From Clostridia bacterium (GTDB lineage: Bacteria > Bacillota > Clostridia > Christensenellales > Borkfalkiaceae): a stretch of 46,767 bases of DNA. Under the pieces are notes generated by a model, which was given only the letters and a program-made list of their open reading frames with translations, was not told the origin of the DNA and did not search any database. The translations under genes were made by a program, and so were the position numbers. Position 1 is the first letter of the stretch. The number at the start of each line of letters is the position of its first letter. The stretch covers positions 1 to 46,767 of the forward strand of contig JAFZYZ010000017.1 of assembly GCA_017615975.1 (NCBI GenBank), written 5' to 3'. Shown here piece by piece: positions 1-7,888 of this stretch.

Positions 1-22
1 GGGTGTTTTATGTTTCGTTTAA

Positions 23-1288
23 TTAGATTTTAACGTAAACGGTTTTTGCAAGTCCGTTTTCAACGAGTTTCTTATCGGACATAGCGGGGAACTTGTAGGT
101 CGCCGCAACGAAGTTCTTTTTGGGAGTTAAGCCTTCGCATATCACCGCGATAAGTTCTTTGGTGAATTTAACGCCCCTTTCCGATTTGATTTTAACCATC
201 ATAGGCGTGTCGGCGAATTTCTTTTTCTTACTCATATCGTGCGGATAGTATTTAGTACCCTGATATTTCTTGGGATCAAGCGCAAGATATGCAACCATCG
301 TTTGTCCCCTGAACGCGATTTTAACCGCTTTCTGTCTACCGATATTGAAACTGTCATAATGCCAACTTACTCTGGAATTAACGCGATTAAAGGAAAGCAG
401 ATAATTTTTGAGTTCGTTGTAGAATTCTTTCTGTTCTTTCTTTGCCTGCGACATTTTGCCGACGAAACTCTTCTGAACAACTTTACGGTTAATACCGCTT
501 ATTTCGAGTTTGGGTGCGGCGGCAGGTTTAGCAGCGGGCTTTGCAGTAGGTTTGGCAGCAGGCTTTGCCGCGGGCTTTTTGGCAGGCTTTTCCTCTTTAA
601 CGGGTTCAGCCGCCGTTGCCGCCACAACGGTTTCTTTTTCAGCCGTTTCGACAGCCGCAACGGGTTTCGCCTTTTTGGAACGGGTGATGAACTGACCGGT
701 AATAGCCATAAAGAATATTCTGAGAATAGAGTAAACGAGCACGATAACTATAAGTGCCGCAAACAGTATCGCAAGGAATATGCCAAGCATAATCAAAAGG
801 CTTATAAACGGGTTTTCCGCATTAGCGCCGTAGAGAGAGAACGCACCGGCAAAATAAGAGATAACGACTATAACTGCAGCGATAAGTACGAGCACGCCGT
901 AGAACATGCAGAAATAGAAAGCGCGCGTCTTTTTCTCGGTAGATAACAGGTTGGGATTATCCTTTACTTTGTTAGCCACGAATTTAGGCGCGACTATATT
1001 ACCGATAACGATAGTAAGCGTCAGCGTTGCGAGAATAATGAACAATACCCACGCACCGGACGTAACGTTGTATCTTTCCACGCCGAATATATCCATAAGG
1101 TCTGCGAATACGTTGTTGTTAAGGAAAGACAGGTGATCGTTTCTGAACGTGTTGTCTTCATCGATTAAGAACATGGACACGGTCGCAAACGCGATAAGTA
1201 AAAGGTACAAAATGTTTCTTACGCGTTTATATTTAAAGATAGAAAATATACGCGCAAAAATATTTTTGCTGGTTTTTTCGTTTTTCAT
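23..1288 (-). CDS. Polytopic membrane protein with Ala/Lys/Pro linker and conserved soluble C-terminal domain, function unknown
   Basis: I do not recognise a named family. The 421-residue protein has four hydrophobic segments (about residues 26-42, 79-100, 124-148 and 161-195). A low-complexity linker of repeated Ala-Lys-Pro units follows (about 233-259), then a soluble, basic C-terminal domain (about 272-421) with motifs such as RVSWHYDSF, RGQTMVAYLALDP and KIKSERGVKF. The domain probably faces the cytoplasm and the linker acts as a flexible tether; this is inference. The reading frame extends further upstream, but the start at 1288 is preferred because AGGAG lies just before it and a TTGACT-N17-TAAAAT promoter lies 65 bp upstream. 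The gene appears monocistronic. The window ends 22 bp past its stop, so the downstream context is not visible. Confidence 0.8.
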   Translation of the reverse strand: MKNEKTSKNIFARIFSIFKYKRVRNILYLLLIAFATVSMFLIDEDNTFRNDHLSFLNNNVFADLMDIFGVERYNVTSGAWVLFIILATLTLTIVIGNIVAPKFVANKVKDNPNLLSTEKKTRAFYFCMFYGVLVLIAAVIVVISYFAGAFSLYGANAENPFISLLIMLGIFLAILFAALIVIVLVYSILRIFFMAITGQFITRSKKAKPVAAVETAEKETVVAATAAEPVKEEKPAKKPAAKPAAKPTAKPAAKPAAAPKLEISGINRKVVQKSFVGKMSQAKKEQKEFYNELKNYLLSFNRVNSRVSWHYDSFNIGRQKAVKIAFRGQTMVAYLALDPKKYQGTKYYPHDMSKKKKFADTPMMVKIKSERGVKFTKELIAVICEGLTPKKNFVAATYKFPAMSDKKLVENGLAKTVYVKI

Positions 1289-1352
1289 ACAACTACTCCT
1301 TTCTAATATATATTTTGCGGAATCATAGAAAATTCCGTCATATATCAAAGAT

Positions 1353-1381
1353 ATTTTATCAAAGCGGCATAAAAAAGTCAA
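1353..1381 (-). promoter_or_regulatory. Sigma-A promoter for the 23-1288 gene
   Basis: Read on the minus strand: TTGACT (1381-1376), a 17-bp spacer, then TAAAAT (1358-1353). The predicted start point near 1346 leaves a leader of about 58 nt before the ATG at 1288. Confidence 0.7.
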
Positions 1382-1466
1382 TAAAAACGGCAAAATTTTT
1401 ATTGAAAACTATAAAAACAGCAGATAAATCCGTATCTTGGTTGAAAAAAAGCACCGCCTTTTGTAC

Positions 1467-1778
1467 TTATAAGATTAAAACCGCAACGAATACGGCGGCG
1501 CAGGAGAGCACCGCGACTATAATAAGCGAAAGGCGGAATGCGGCGGCAATAAGCGCTACTGCCGTTCCGACAATAGCGGCTGAGAAATTGCCCGTCGAAT
1601 AGAGTATAAAGGGAAATGTCATAGCGGACAATACTGCATACGGTATATAAAACAAGAGACTTCTTATATATCTCGACTTTATCTTTTTACGGAAAAAGAC
1701 GAGCGGCAGCATACGGATAAGATAGGTTATTCCCGCCATTGCGAAAAGCAATAAGAACATATGCGCAAGTTTACTCAT
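1467..1778 (-). CDS. azlD: AzlD, small subunit of branched-chain amino acid exporter
   Basis: AzlD-family membrane protein of 103 residues, the usual length. It has an N-terminal segment followed by the typical TYLIRMLPLVFFRKK motif and two or three further hydrophobic helices. AzlD works with AzlC in the cytoplasmic membrane to export branched-chain amino acids and toxic analogues (family knowledge). Its start overlaps the azlC stop by 8 bp (ATGAGTAA), and AAGGAGAAGG lies just ahead of it inside azlC, so the pair is translationally coupled. It is the last gene of a mscS-azlC-azlD unit. Confidence 0.92.
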   Translation of the reverse strand: MSKLAHMFLLLFAMAGITYLIRMLPLVFFRKKIKSRYIRSLLFYIPYAVLSAMTFPFILYSTGNFSAAIVGTAVALIAAAFRLSLIIVAVLSCAAVFVAVLIL

Positions 1779-2487
1779 TATCCTTCTCCTTTACGGGGAA
1801 GATTGCCGCCGCTACGGCGGCGGAGACGAGCGCGCATATAATTATCGCAAAACCTTCCGACAAGTTGTTTCTTATAAACGGAATATAATAGCAAGCGCAA
1901 CTTAAAAGCGCCGCTGAAAATACTGTAAAACATATGTTTAGCGCTTTAACTGCGGGCGGGAAAATTATGGCAATAAACATAGCGTAAAGGGCTATACCCA
2001 GCGCCGCCTGTAAGTTTGCGGGCAGAATATCGCCCGAAAAAGCGCCGAGCACCGTTCCTATCGTCCAGCCTATATACGGCAGCACCGCAAGCCCGATAAA
2101 ATACTTGAAGTTTATCGCCTGCCGTTTTGAAATCGCCACGGCGAAGATTTCGTCGGTGATGAACGCGGCGGCTATAAAACGTTTGCCCGTAGTGAAAGTC
2201 GCGTCCGCTTTTTGCGACAGCGAAACGCCCATAAGAAAATAGCGGGAATTGATTACGAGTTGTACCAGCATTATTTCCGCCACCGAACCCAAAGCGGCAA
2301 TTATGGTAATTCCCGCAAGTTGCCCTGCGGAAGTTAAGTTTGTCATAGAAATAAGAGTAGAGAAAAGGGCAGGCAAGCCCAAAATGCTTGCCTGAACTCC
2401 GAACGCGAACGCTACCGAAAGATATCCAAGCCCTATCGGCAGCCCGTCTTTTATTCCGTGTTTGAATTTTAAGGGAGATTGTTCCAT
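1771..2487 (-). CDS. azlC: AzlC, large subunit of branched-chain amino acid exporter
   Basis: The 238-residue protein fits the AzlC family (PF03591): an N-terminal stretch KDGLPIGLGYLSVAFAFG, many membrane helices and a central charged loop with SRYFLMG and FITDEIFA motifs. It forms the exporter with AzlD. The gene starts 13 bp after the mscS stop. There is no clear ribosome site in front of its ATG (the upstream stretch is A/T only), so translation may depend on coupling to mscS. Confidence 0.93.
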   Translation of the reverse strand: MEQSPLKFKHGIKDGLPIGLGYLSVAFAFGVQASILGLPALFSTLISMTNLTSAGQLAGITIIAALGSVAEIMLVQLVINSRYFLMGVSLSQKADATFTTGKRFIAAAFITDEIFAVAISKRQAINFKYFIGLAVLPYIGWTIGTVLGAFSGDILPANLQAALGIALYAMFIAIIFPPAVKALNICFTVFSAALLSCACYYIPFIRNNLSEGFAIIICALVSAAVAAAIFPVKEKDNE

Positions 2488-2500
2488 TTTTAGAAAAAAG

Positions 2501-3463
2501 TTATTTTTCTTTTTTAGCGCGTTTTTTGGTTTTGGTACGGTCTATTTTATCGTTTATGCCGTCAATTATTTCGCGTAAGGGAGATTTTTCCTTTTTGCGC
2601 GTTTTTTCCACCCGTTCTTTAAGGGGCGCGGGGTCGTACGGCAAAACCACTTCGTCCGTTCTAGAACGCACTTCGATTTGATTATACGGTACGCATATGC
2701 CGTTTTTCTTGAATTCGTTATAGACGGTTTCCATAACGTAATAATAAACGTCCCAGTAGTCGTTAGAGTCGCACCAGCAGTTGGCGAAAAAGTCCAGACT
2801 GCTGCTGTTTAAGGTTTTCAGACGGCAAAACGGCGCGGGATCTAAATATATGCGCCCGTCGCTTTTCATAACTTCTATAACCGTGGCTTTTACCTTTTCT
2901 ACGTCCGATTCGTAAGCAACGGAAAAGGTAAAGTTTACCCTGCGGGTGGGGTTTGCGCCGAAATTTACCACCGCGCTGTTTACGATAGTGGAATTCGGTA
3001 TGGTAATCCGCTTATTGTCGGGAGTGGTGAGCGTGGTGAACAGGAAATTTATTTCGGTAATAGAACCTTCCGAGTCGCCAAGGGTTATATAGTCGCCCTT
3101 TTTGAACATTTTAGTGGAGATAATGACGATTCCGTTTGCAAGGTTTGCAATATTCGACTGCAACGCCATACCGACCGCTAAAACCAGTGCTGAAACAGCG
3201 GTAAGCATACCCGTTATTTCCACGCCGATAAGGCTTAAAAGCACGAGGACGAGTATCAGCCACAGGATAAACTTAATTACGGCTAAAAGGAAGTTCTGCG
3301 TTATCTTTTCGGTTTTTGCGCGGGTGAAAATCTTCGCGAAAACAACCAAAACGATTTTTATGATTATCATACCGATAATAAGCGTTGCGAAAAACTTTAT
3401 TACGGACATGTAGTTGTCGGAAAAATAATCTTTGATACTCTGCCATATAGCCGCGAAATCCAT
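2501..3463 (-). CDS. mscS: MscS-family small-conductance mechanosensitive channel
   Basis: The 320-residue protein has about three N-terminal membrane helices (roughly residues 20-110 of the chosen start) and the family core: GMALQSNIANLANG, the pore-lining TM3, followed by a beta domain with GDYITLGDSEGSITEINF and TIPNSTIVNS. The C-terminal tail is highly basic. It releases solutes on hypo-osmotic shock (family knowledge). The frame is open upstream, but the start at 3463 has GGAG seven bases ahead and a good promoter. The promoter is divergent from the aromatic operon promoter, 30 bp away. Co-transcription with azlCD is inferred from the 13-bp gap. Confidence 0.92.
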   Translation of the reverse strand: MDFAAIWQSIKDYFSDNYMSVIKFFATLIIGMIIIKIVLVVFAKIFTRAKTEKITQNFLLAVIKFILWLILVLVLLSLIGVEITGMLTAVSALVLAVGMALQSNIANLANGIVIISTKMFKKGDYITLGDSEGSITEINFLFTTLTTPDNKRITIPNSTIVNSAVVNFGANPTRRVNFTFSVAYESDVEKVKATVIEVMKSDGRIYLDPAPFCRLKTLNSSSLDFFANCWCDSNDYWDVYYYVMETVYNEFKKNGICVPYNQIEVRSRTDEVVLPYDPAPLKERVEKTRKKEKSPLREIIDGINDKIDRTKTKKRAKKEK

Positions 3464-3510
3464 AATTTTCTCCTTTATAAATAACGATATATAGAATATA
3501 TAACGGAAAC

Positions 3511-3539
3511 AGTATAATATCGGGCGCAAAAAAAGTCAA
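3511..3539 (-). promoter_or_regulatory. Sigma-A promoter for mscS-azlCD
   Basis: Minus strand: TTGACT (3539-3534), a 17-bp spacer, TATACT (3516-3511). It is back-to-back with the aro promoter starting at 3569. Confidence 0.75.
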
Positions 3540-3568
3540 GTTTTTGTTATCCGTGCCTTGAAAATCAG

Positions 3569-3598
3569 TTGACAAAACCGCTTAAAGTTTACTATAAT
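3569..3598 (+). promoter_or_regulatory. Consensus sigma-A promoter of the aromatic amino-acid operon
   Basis: TTGACA at 3569-3574 and TATAAT at 3593-3598 with an 18-bp spacer. Both hexamers are perfect consensus. The predicted start is near 3605, just before the leader-peptide ribosome site AGGAG (3607-3611). A promoter this strong fits control by attenuation rather than by initiation. Confidence 0.88.
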
Positions 3599-3617
3599 GA
3601 ATGCAAAGGAGCAAAAA

Positions 3618-3671
3618 ATGGCAATCCGTTTTTACTTTTATTTCGGATATTACTTTAAAAAACCATGTTGA
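3618..3671 (+). CDS. Phe/Tyr-rich attenuation leader peptide of the aromatic operon
   Basis: A 17-codon ORF with the sequence MAIRFYFYFGYYFKKPC, then TGA. Eight of the nine codons 5-13 are Phe or Tyr (four of each). AGGAG at 3607-3611 is spaced six bases from the ATG. The ORF lies between a consensus promoter and a rho-independent terminator ahead of aroF-tyrA-pheA. That is the arrangement of the classic pheA, trp and his leader peptides. Role (inference): a ribosome short of charged tRNA-Phe or tRNA-Tyr stalls on these codons and changes RNA folding downstream. Confidence 0.9.
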   Translation: MAIRFYFYFGYYFKKPC

Positions 3672-3750
3672 AATAATATCGGTTATTTTTTGCTTGTAGA
3701 TTTTTTTATAAATTCAGACTTCAATGACCGATATAAAATCGGTCTTTTTT
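3657..3750 (+). promoter_or_regulatory. Transcription attenuator with pause, antiterminator and terminator structures
   Basis: Three mutually exclusive pairings can be read. (1) 3657-3664 (AAAAAACC, over the Lys-Lys-Pro codons of the leader) pairs with GGTT-A-TTTT at 3681-3689. (2) Antiterminator: 3676-3687 pairs with 3723-3734, 12 bp with one G-U. (3) Terminator: 3726-3732 pairs with 3738-3744. A ribosome stalled at the Phe/Tyr codons would cover strand 1 and free strand 2 to form the antiterminator. A ribosome reaching the stop at 3669-3671 would cover strand 2 and allow termination. Confidence 0.85.
3726..3750 (+). terminator. Rho-independent attenuator terminator
   Basis: GACCGAT (3726-3732), 5-nt loop, ATCGGTC (3738-3744), then six T residues and a further T-rich stretch. 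It sits 25 bp before the aroF start. Confidence 0.88.
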
Positions 3751-3774
3751 ATTTTTACAAAGAAGGTAGTTATT

Positions 3775-4791
3775 ATGATTATAGTCGTAAAGAAAAACAG
3801 CGATAAACAGCAGTTCGATAATCTCGTCAGATGGGTAAAGAGTCAGGGGGTAGATACCGATATATCCGTCGGCAGCAATTCCACGGTGTTGGGGCTTGTC
3901 GGGGATACTTCCAAAATCGACATAGATTTAGTACGTTCTCTCGATATAGTCGAAGACGTAAAGCGTATTCAGGAACCCTATAAATGCGTAAACCGCAAAT
4001 TTCACCCCGACGACACGATAGTAAGCGTCGGCGGCGTGAAGTTCGGCGGGGATAATTTTCAGATTATCGCAGGGCCTTGTTCGGTGGAATCGGAAAAGCA
4101 GATAGTTTTCGTTGCCGAAGAAGTTAAAAAGGCGGGTGCGTCTGTGCTGCGCGGCGGCGCGTTTAAGCCAAGGACTTCGCCCTACTCCTTCCAGGGGCTA
4201 CGGGAAGACGGCATAAAACTGCTGCTTAAAGCCAAGGCGGAAACGGGTATGCCCATAATTACCGAAATAATGAGCATAAGGCATATAGACCTGTTCCGCG
4301 ACGTGGATATAATCCAGATAGGCGCGCGCGATATGCAGAACTTCGAACTCTTAAAGGAAGTGGGCAGGCTTAACAAGCCCGTTATGTTAAAGCGCGGGCT
4401 TGCGAACACCGTCGAAGAGTGGCTTATGAGCGCAGAATATATTATGAGCGAAGGTTGTAAAGACATTATTCTCTGCGAACGGGGGATAAGAACTTTCGAG
4501 CCTTACACGAGAAACACGCTGGATTTATCCGCGATACCTTTGCTTAAAGAACTTACTCACTTGCCCGTAGTGGTCGATCCGTCGCACGCTTCGGGGCTTT
4601 CAAGACTGGTAAAGCCGCTTTCGCTGGCGGCGGTAGGCGCGGGGGCGCACGGACTTATGATAGAAGTGCATAACGATCCCTTGCACGCTCTTTGCGACGG
4701 GGCGCAGTCTATCCGTCCCGAAGAGTTTAAGGACATAGTAGATAAAATAGACGTTATGCTTCCGCTTGTCAATAAGCACAGAACGGTATGA
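3775..4791 (+). CDS. aroF: 3-deoxy-D-arabino-heptulosonate 7-phosphate (DAHP) synthase
   Basis: It condenses PEP and erythrose-4-phosphate, the first shikimate step. The 338-residue protein has an N-terminal ferredoxin-like domain (about 1-70) like that of the Thermotoga-type class I beta DAHP synthase, a domain known in that group for feedback inhibition. The TIM-barrel core follows: IAGPCSVES, LRGGAFKPRTSPYSFQG, QIGARDMQNFELL, LKRGL, ILCERGIRTFEPYTRNTLD and VVDPSHASG. The metal-ligand Cys of AGPC, the Glu, and the DPSH residues are present. The start at 3775 follows AAGGTAG; the open frame reaches into the terminator and is not used. It is the first gene after the attenuator and overlaps tyrA by 4 bp. 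Confidence 0.95.
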   Translation: MIIVVKKNSDKQQFDNLVRWVKSQGVDTDISVGSNSTVLGLVGDTSKIDIDLVRSLDIVEDVKRIQEPYKCVNRKFHPDDTIVSVGGVKFGGDNFQIIAGPCSVESEKQIVFVAEEVKKAGASVLRGGAFKPRTSPYSFQGLREDGIKLLLKAKAETGMPIITEIMSIRHIDLFRDVDIIQIGARDMQNFELLKEVGRLNKPVMLKRGLANTVEEWLMSAEYIMSEGCKDIILCERGIRTFEPYTRNTLDLSAIPLLKELTHLPVVVDPSHASGLSRLVKPLSLAAVGAGAHGLMIEVHNDPLHALCDGAQSIRPEEFKDIVDKIDVMLPLVNKHRTV

Positions 4792-5636
4792 AAATAGGCT
4801 TAATCGGTATGGGGCTTATGGGCGGTTCGTTCGGGCGCGCGCTCGTAAGGCAGGGCTTTACCGTATACGGCTTTGACGTAAGCGAAGAAGTTATGTTAAA
4901 ATGCGAACTTCTGCACGCCTTTTCCGCACCTTTGACAATGGACAACGCGGGGGAAGTGGATTTGCTTATAGCGGCGGTGAATCCGAGTAAATTCGAAAGA
5001 GCGGTCGCGCCCTTTCTGCCACTTTTAAAGGACGGGGCTACGGTGTCCGACTTCTGCGGCGTAAAAAGAACGATAGTAAAGATTATGCGCGGCTTTGCCG
5101 ACGAGTTTTCGGAACTTAACTTTATCGGTGCGCACCCTATGGCGGGAAGGGAATATTCGGGGATTGAACACTCGTCGATAACCCTGTTCGACAAAGCGTC
5201 AATGATACTCGTACCGGTAAAAGCCGATATATTCGCCGTGGACAGGATAAAGGAATTTTATCTGTCGGTTGGTTTTTCACGCGTTGTGATAACGGACGCC
5301 GATCATCACGATAAGGTTATTGCCTACACTTCGCAACTTTGCCATATAGTATCCAACGCGTTTATATTGAACGGGCAGGCGGAAAACCGCTTGGGGTATT
5401 CGGCGGGGAGTTTCAGGGATTTAACCAGAGTCGCCCGTATGAATCCCGCGCTGTGGACGGAACTTATCTCGCAAAATCAGGACAACGCCTTAAAAGAACT
5501 TGACGAACTGATAGCAAATCTCAATAAATACCGCGACGCCATAGCGAAAAAGGATTACGAAAGTCTGTCGCGCCTGTTTGCGGCGGGCAACGACAGAAAA
5601 ATCCGTATAGAACAGGGGAAGAACGACAATGTATGA
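4788..5636 (+). CDS. tyrA: Prephenate dehydrogenase
   Basis: It converts prephenate to 4-hydroxyphenylpyruvate for tyrosine synthesis using an NAD(P) cofactor. The 282-residue protein has an N-terminal Rossmann fold with GLIGMGLMGGSFG (G7, G9, G12), then the conserved substrate region GAHPMAGREYSG (His116) and a helical C-terminal domain with SFRDLTRVA and NPALWTELISQN. There is no chorismate mutase domain and no C-terminal ACT domain, so feedback control probably acts at other points, such as the operon attenuator and the ACT domain of PheA. It overlaps aroF by 4 bp (ATGA) and aroB by 8 bp. Confidence 0.95.
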   Translation: MKIGLIGMGLMGGSFGRALVRQGFTVYGFDVSEEVMLKCELLHAFSAPLTMDNAGEVDLLIAAVNPSKFERAVAPFLPLLKDGATVSDFCGVKRTIVKIMRGFADEFSELNFIGAHPMAGREYSGIEHSSITLFDKASMILVPVKADIFAVDRIKEFYLSVGFSRVVITDADHHDKVIAYTSQLCHIVSNAFILNGQAENRLGYSAGSFRDLTRVARMNPALWTELISQNQDNALKELDELIANLNKYRDAIAKKDYESLSRLFAAGNDRKIRIEQGKNDNV

Positions 5637-6675
5637 GTTAAAAGTGCGCGCGTCCAAGACTTACGACATTACGATAGCGGAAGATTTAAGTTTTTTTTCG
5701 GAACGGGTAATGCCGCTTGTCAAAGGCGAAAGCGTTGCGATAATCACAGACGATAAAGTGAACGCGCTGTGCGGCGGCGCTTTGGACGACTTTTTCGCCG
5801 CCAAGCGGGTAATAAAAATCGTTATACGGCACGGTGAAAAGAGCAAGGACGCGGCGAATTTTATGAAGATAATAAACACGCTGGCGGAACACGGCTTTAC
5901 GCGTGAAGATACGGTTATAGCGTTCGGCGGCGGCGTAGTAGGCGACCTTGCGGGGTTTGCCGCTTCTACCTATATGCGCGGAATAACCCTTATCGCTGTA
6001 CCGACCACGCTGCTTGCCGCGGTGGATTCTTCGGTGGGCGGTAAAACCGCTATCGACCTTAACGCGGGCAAAAATCTCTGCGGAACTTTCTATCAGCCGT
6101 CGGCAGTCTATATAAATACGGGATTTTTAAAAACTCTTCCCGTTAAAGAGATAAAGAACGGGCTGGGCGAAGTGATAAAGTACGCGTTTTTATCCGATAC
6201 GGTAAAGGATACCGATATTCGCAAGAGAGACGCCGCGCTTATTTATAAGTGTCTTAAAATAAAGCGCGATATAGTGGAAAAGGACGAAAGGGAAAGCGGC
6301 TGCCGCGCGCTACTGAACTTCGGGCATACCGTAGGGCACGCGATAGAAAAACTTTCGGGATACAAACTTTCGCACGGAGCGTGCGTAGTAAAAGGTATGG
6401 TTTACGCCGTGGAAATTTCAAAGCGTATTTACGGGCTTTCGGACGGGACGGTGGCTAAAATGTACGCGCTGCTAAACAGCGGAAAGCACGATTTAAGTTG
6501 CGCCTATTCGGCAGAGAGTATAGCGGGGCAGATTTCCGCGGACAAAAAAAGGTACGGCGACAGCGTTAATTTCGTCGCGGTGAAAGATTTGGGCAGGGCG
6601 GAAATAGTAAAAATTAAAATTTCCGACCTTAAAGATATGATGAGTGATTATGAAAGTAGTTTTAAGTCCGTTTAA
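5629..6675 (+). CDS. aroB: 3-dehydroquinate synthase
   Basis: It cyclises DAHP to 3-dehydroquinate, using NAD and a divalent metal. The 348-residue protein shows GGGVVGDLAGFAAS (NAD binding), PTTLLAAVDSSVGGKTAIDL and NGLGEVIKYA. Metal ligands are Glu181, His233 (in NFGHTVGHAIE) and His249 (in LSHG). Its length is normal for the family. It overlaps tyrA by 8 bp, and its 3' end overlaps the start of aroA by about 26 bp. Confidence 0.96.
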   Translation: MYELKVRASKTYDITIAEDLSFFSERVMPLVKGESVAIITDDKVNALCGGALDDFFAAKRVIKIVIRHGEKSKDAANFMKIINTLAEHGFTREDTVIAFGGGVVGDLAGFAASTYMRGITLIAVPTTLLAAVDSSVGGKTAIDLNAGKNLCGTFYQPSAVYINTGFLKTLPVKEIKNGLGEVIKYAFLSDTVKDTDIRKRDAALIYKCLKIKRDIVEKDERESGCRALLNFGHTVGHAIEKLSGYKLSHGACVVKGMVYAVEISKRIYGLSDGTVAKMYALLNSGKHDLSCAYSAESIAGQISADKKRYGDSVNFVAVKDLGRAEIVKIKISDLKDMMSDYESSFKSV

Positions 6676-7888
6676 GGCGGACGGAGAAATATCCGCGCCG
6701 CCTTCTAAATCGTTTGCGCATAGATATATTATCGCGGCGTTTCTTGCGGGCAAAAAATGCGCAATCCATAACGTCGGTTTTTCTGAAGACGTTATTTCCA
6801 CCGTTTCCGCCGTACGGAGTTTAGGCGGTATTGTCGAAAAGAAAGGGGATACCGTTATAGTAAGCGGAAAAGCGCCCGTAAGACAAGCGACGGTAGATTG
6901 CGGGGAAAGCGGTTCTACTATGCGCTTTTTAATGCCCGTGGCGGCGGCACTCGGCATAGAAGCGTCGTTTACCGGCAGGGGCAAACTTATTTCCCGTCCC
7001 GTGGAAGATATATCCGCGGCGATACAGGGGCACGGCGCTACTGTTTTTGGGCATACGGTACGGGGGAAACTCGTTTGCGGGGTTTACCGTATAAGCGGTA
7101 ATTTAAGTTCGCAGTTTGCGTCGGGGCTGCTTTTCGCCCTTTCCGCTTTAAGCGGGGATAGCGAAATAATATTTACGGGCGACAGAGTAAGCAAGGGCTA
7201 TATAGATATAACCGTAAGCGTGTTGAGAGAGTTCGGCGTAAAAATTTCCGAAACGGTGGCGGGCTATAAAATAAAAGGCGGATTTAATCCGCCGGAAAAA
7301 GCGTTCGTAGAAGGCGACTGGTCGGGCGCGGCGTCTCCGCTTGCGATAGGCGCGCTGTGCGGAAGAGTGGCGGTTAAAAACCTTAAATATCCCTCTTTAC
7401 AGCCCGATAGCGCTGTCTTGGATATACTCTGTAGGTTCGGTGCAAAGGCGTCCGCAGAAAAAGATAAAATTACCGTTGAAAAAGGCACGCTTTGCGGGAT
7501 AGACGAAATTTACTGCGAAAACTTCCCCGACATAGCGCAAGTGATATGTTCGGTTGCGGCGTTTAGTAGCGGCACGACTCGGCTTACGGGCGTAAACAGA
7601 CTTAAAATAAAGGAAAGCGACAGGATTGCGGCGATAATAAACACGCTTAAAACCTGCGGCGTGCGCGCGGAATACGACGGTGTTTCGCTTACCGTTTACG
7701 GCGGCGCACCCAAGGGTGGAGATTTTGACGGCGGCAAAGACCACCGCACGGTGATGAGTGCGGCGGTAATCGCGGCGGCGGCAGACGGGATTTCGACCAT
7801 AACGGAATCGGAATACTGCGCCAAATCCTACCCGTCGTTTTTTGAAGATATAAAACTTTTAGGGGGCAAAGCCGATGTCGGTATATAG
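6650..7888 (+). CDS. aroA: 3-phosphoshikimate 1-carboxyvinyltransferase (EPSP synthase)
   Basis: It transfers the enolpyruvyl group of PEP to shikimate-3-phosphate. The 412-residue protein shows the family marks: APPSKSFAHR near the N terminus, DCGESGSTMRFLMP, SSQFASGLLFAL, the catalytic Asp in FPDIAQ, IKESDRIAA, and a C-terminal DHRTVMSAAV. The start is ambiguous: GTG at 6644 or ATG at 6650. ATG is chosen because it begins the expected MKVVLSP start. It overlaps aroB by 26 bp and aroC by 14 bp. Confidence 0.95.
   Translation: MKVVLSPFKADGEISAPPSKSFAHRYIIAAFLAGKKCAIHNVGFSEDVISTVSAVRSLGGIVEKKGDTVIVSGKAPVRQATVDCGESGSTMRFLMPVAAALGIEASFTGRGKLISRPVEDISAAIQGHGATVFGHTVRGKLVCGVYRISGNLSSQFASGLLFALSALSGDSEIIFTGDRVSKGYIDITVSVLREFGVKISETVAGYKIKGGFNPPEKAFVEGDWSGAASPLAIGALCGRVAVKNLKYPSLQPDSAVLDILCRFGAKASAEKDKITVEKGTLCGIDEIYCENFPDIAQVICSVAAFSSGTTRLTGVNRLKIKESDRIAAIINTLKTCGVRAEYDGVSLTVYGGAPKGGDFDGGKDHRTVMSAAVIAAAADGISTITESEYCAKSYPSFFEDIKLLGGKADVGI

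Noticed and set aside
510-600. Ala-Lys-Pro coding repeat as a CRISPR-like or satellite repeat
   Set aside because: The repeats are short in-frame codon repeats of a protein linker with no spacers.
239-946. Long plus-strand open frame opposite the first gene
   Set aside because: Its translation is the antisense of a coherent membrane protein with its own promoter and ribosome site, and it lacks both itself.
1445-1466. Possible terminator after azlD on the minus strand
   Set aside because: Only a 5-bp A/T-rich stem (AAAAG/CTTTT) with a T run; too weak to call.
3672-3774. T-box riboswitch ahead of aroF
   Set aside because: No T-box core sequence is seen and the leader is too short; the Phe/Tyr leader peptide explains the terminator.
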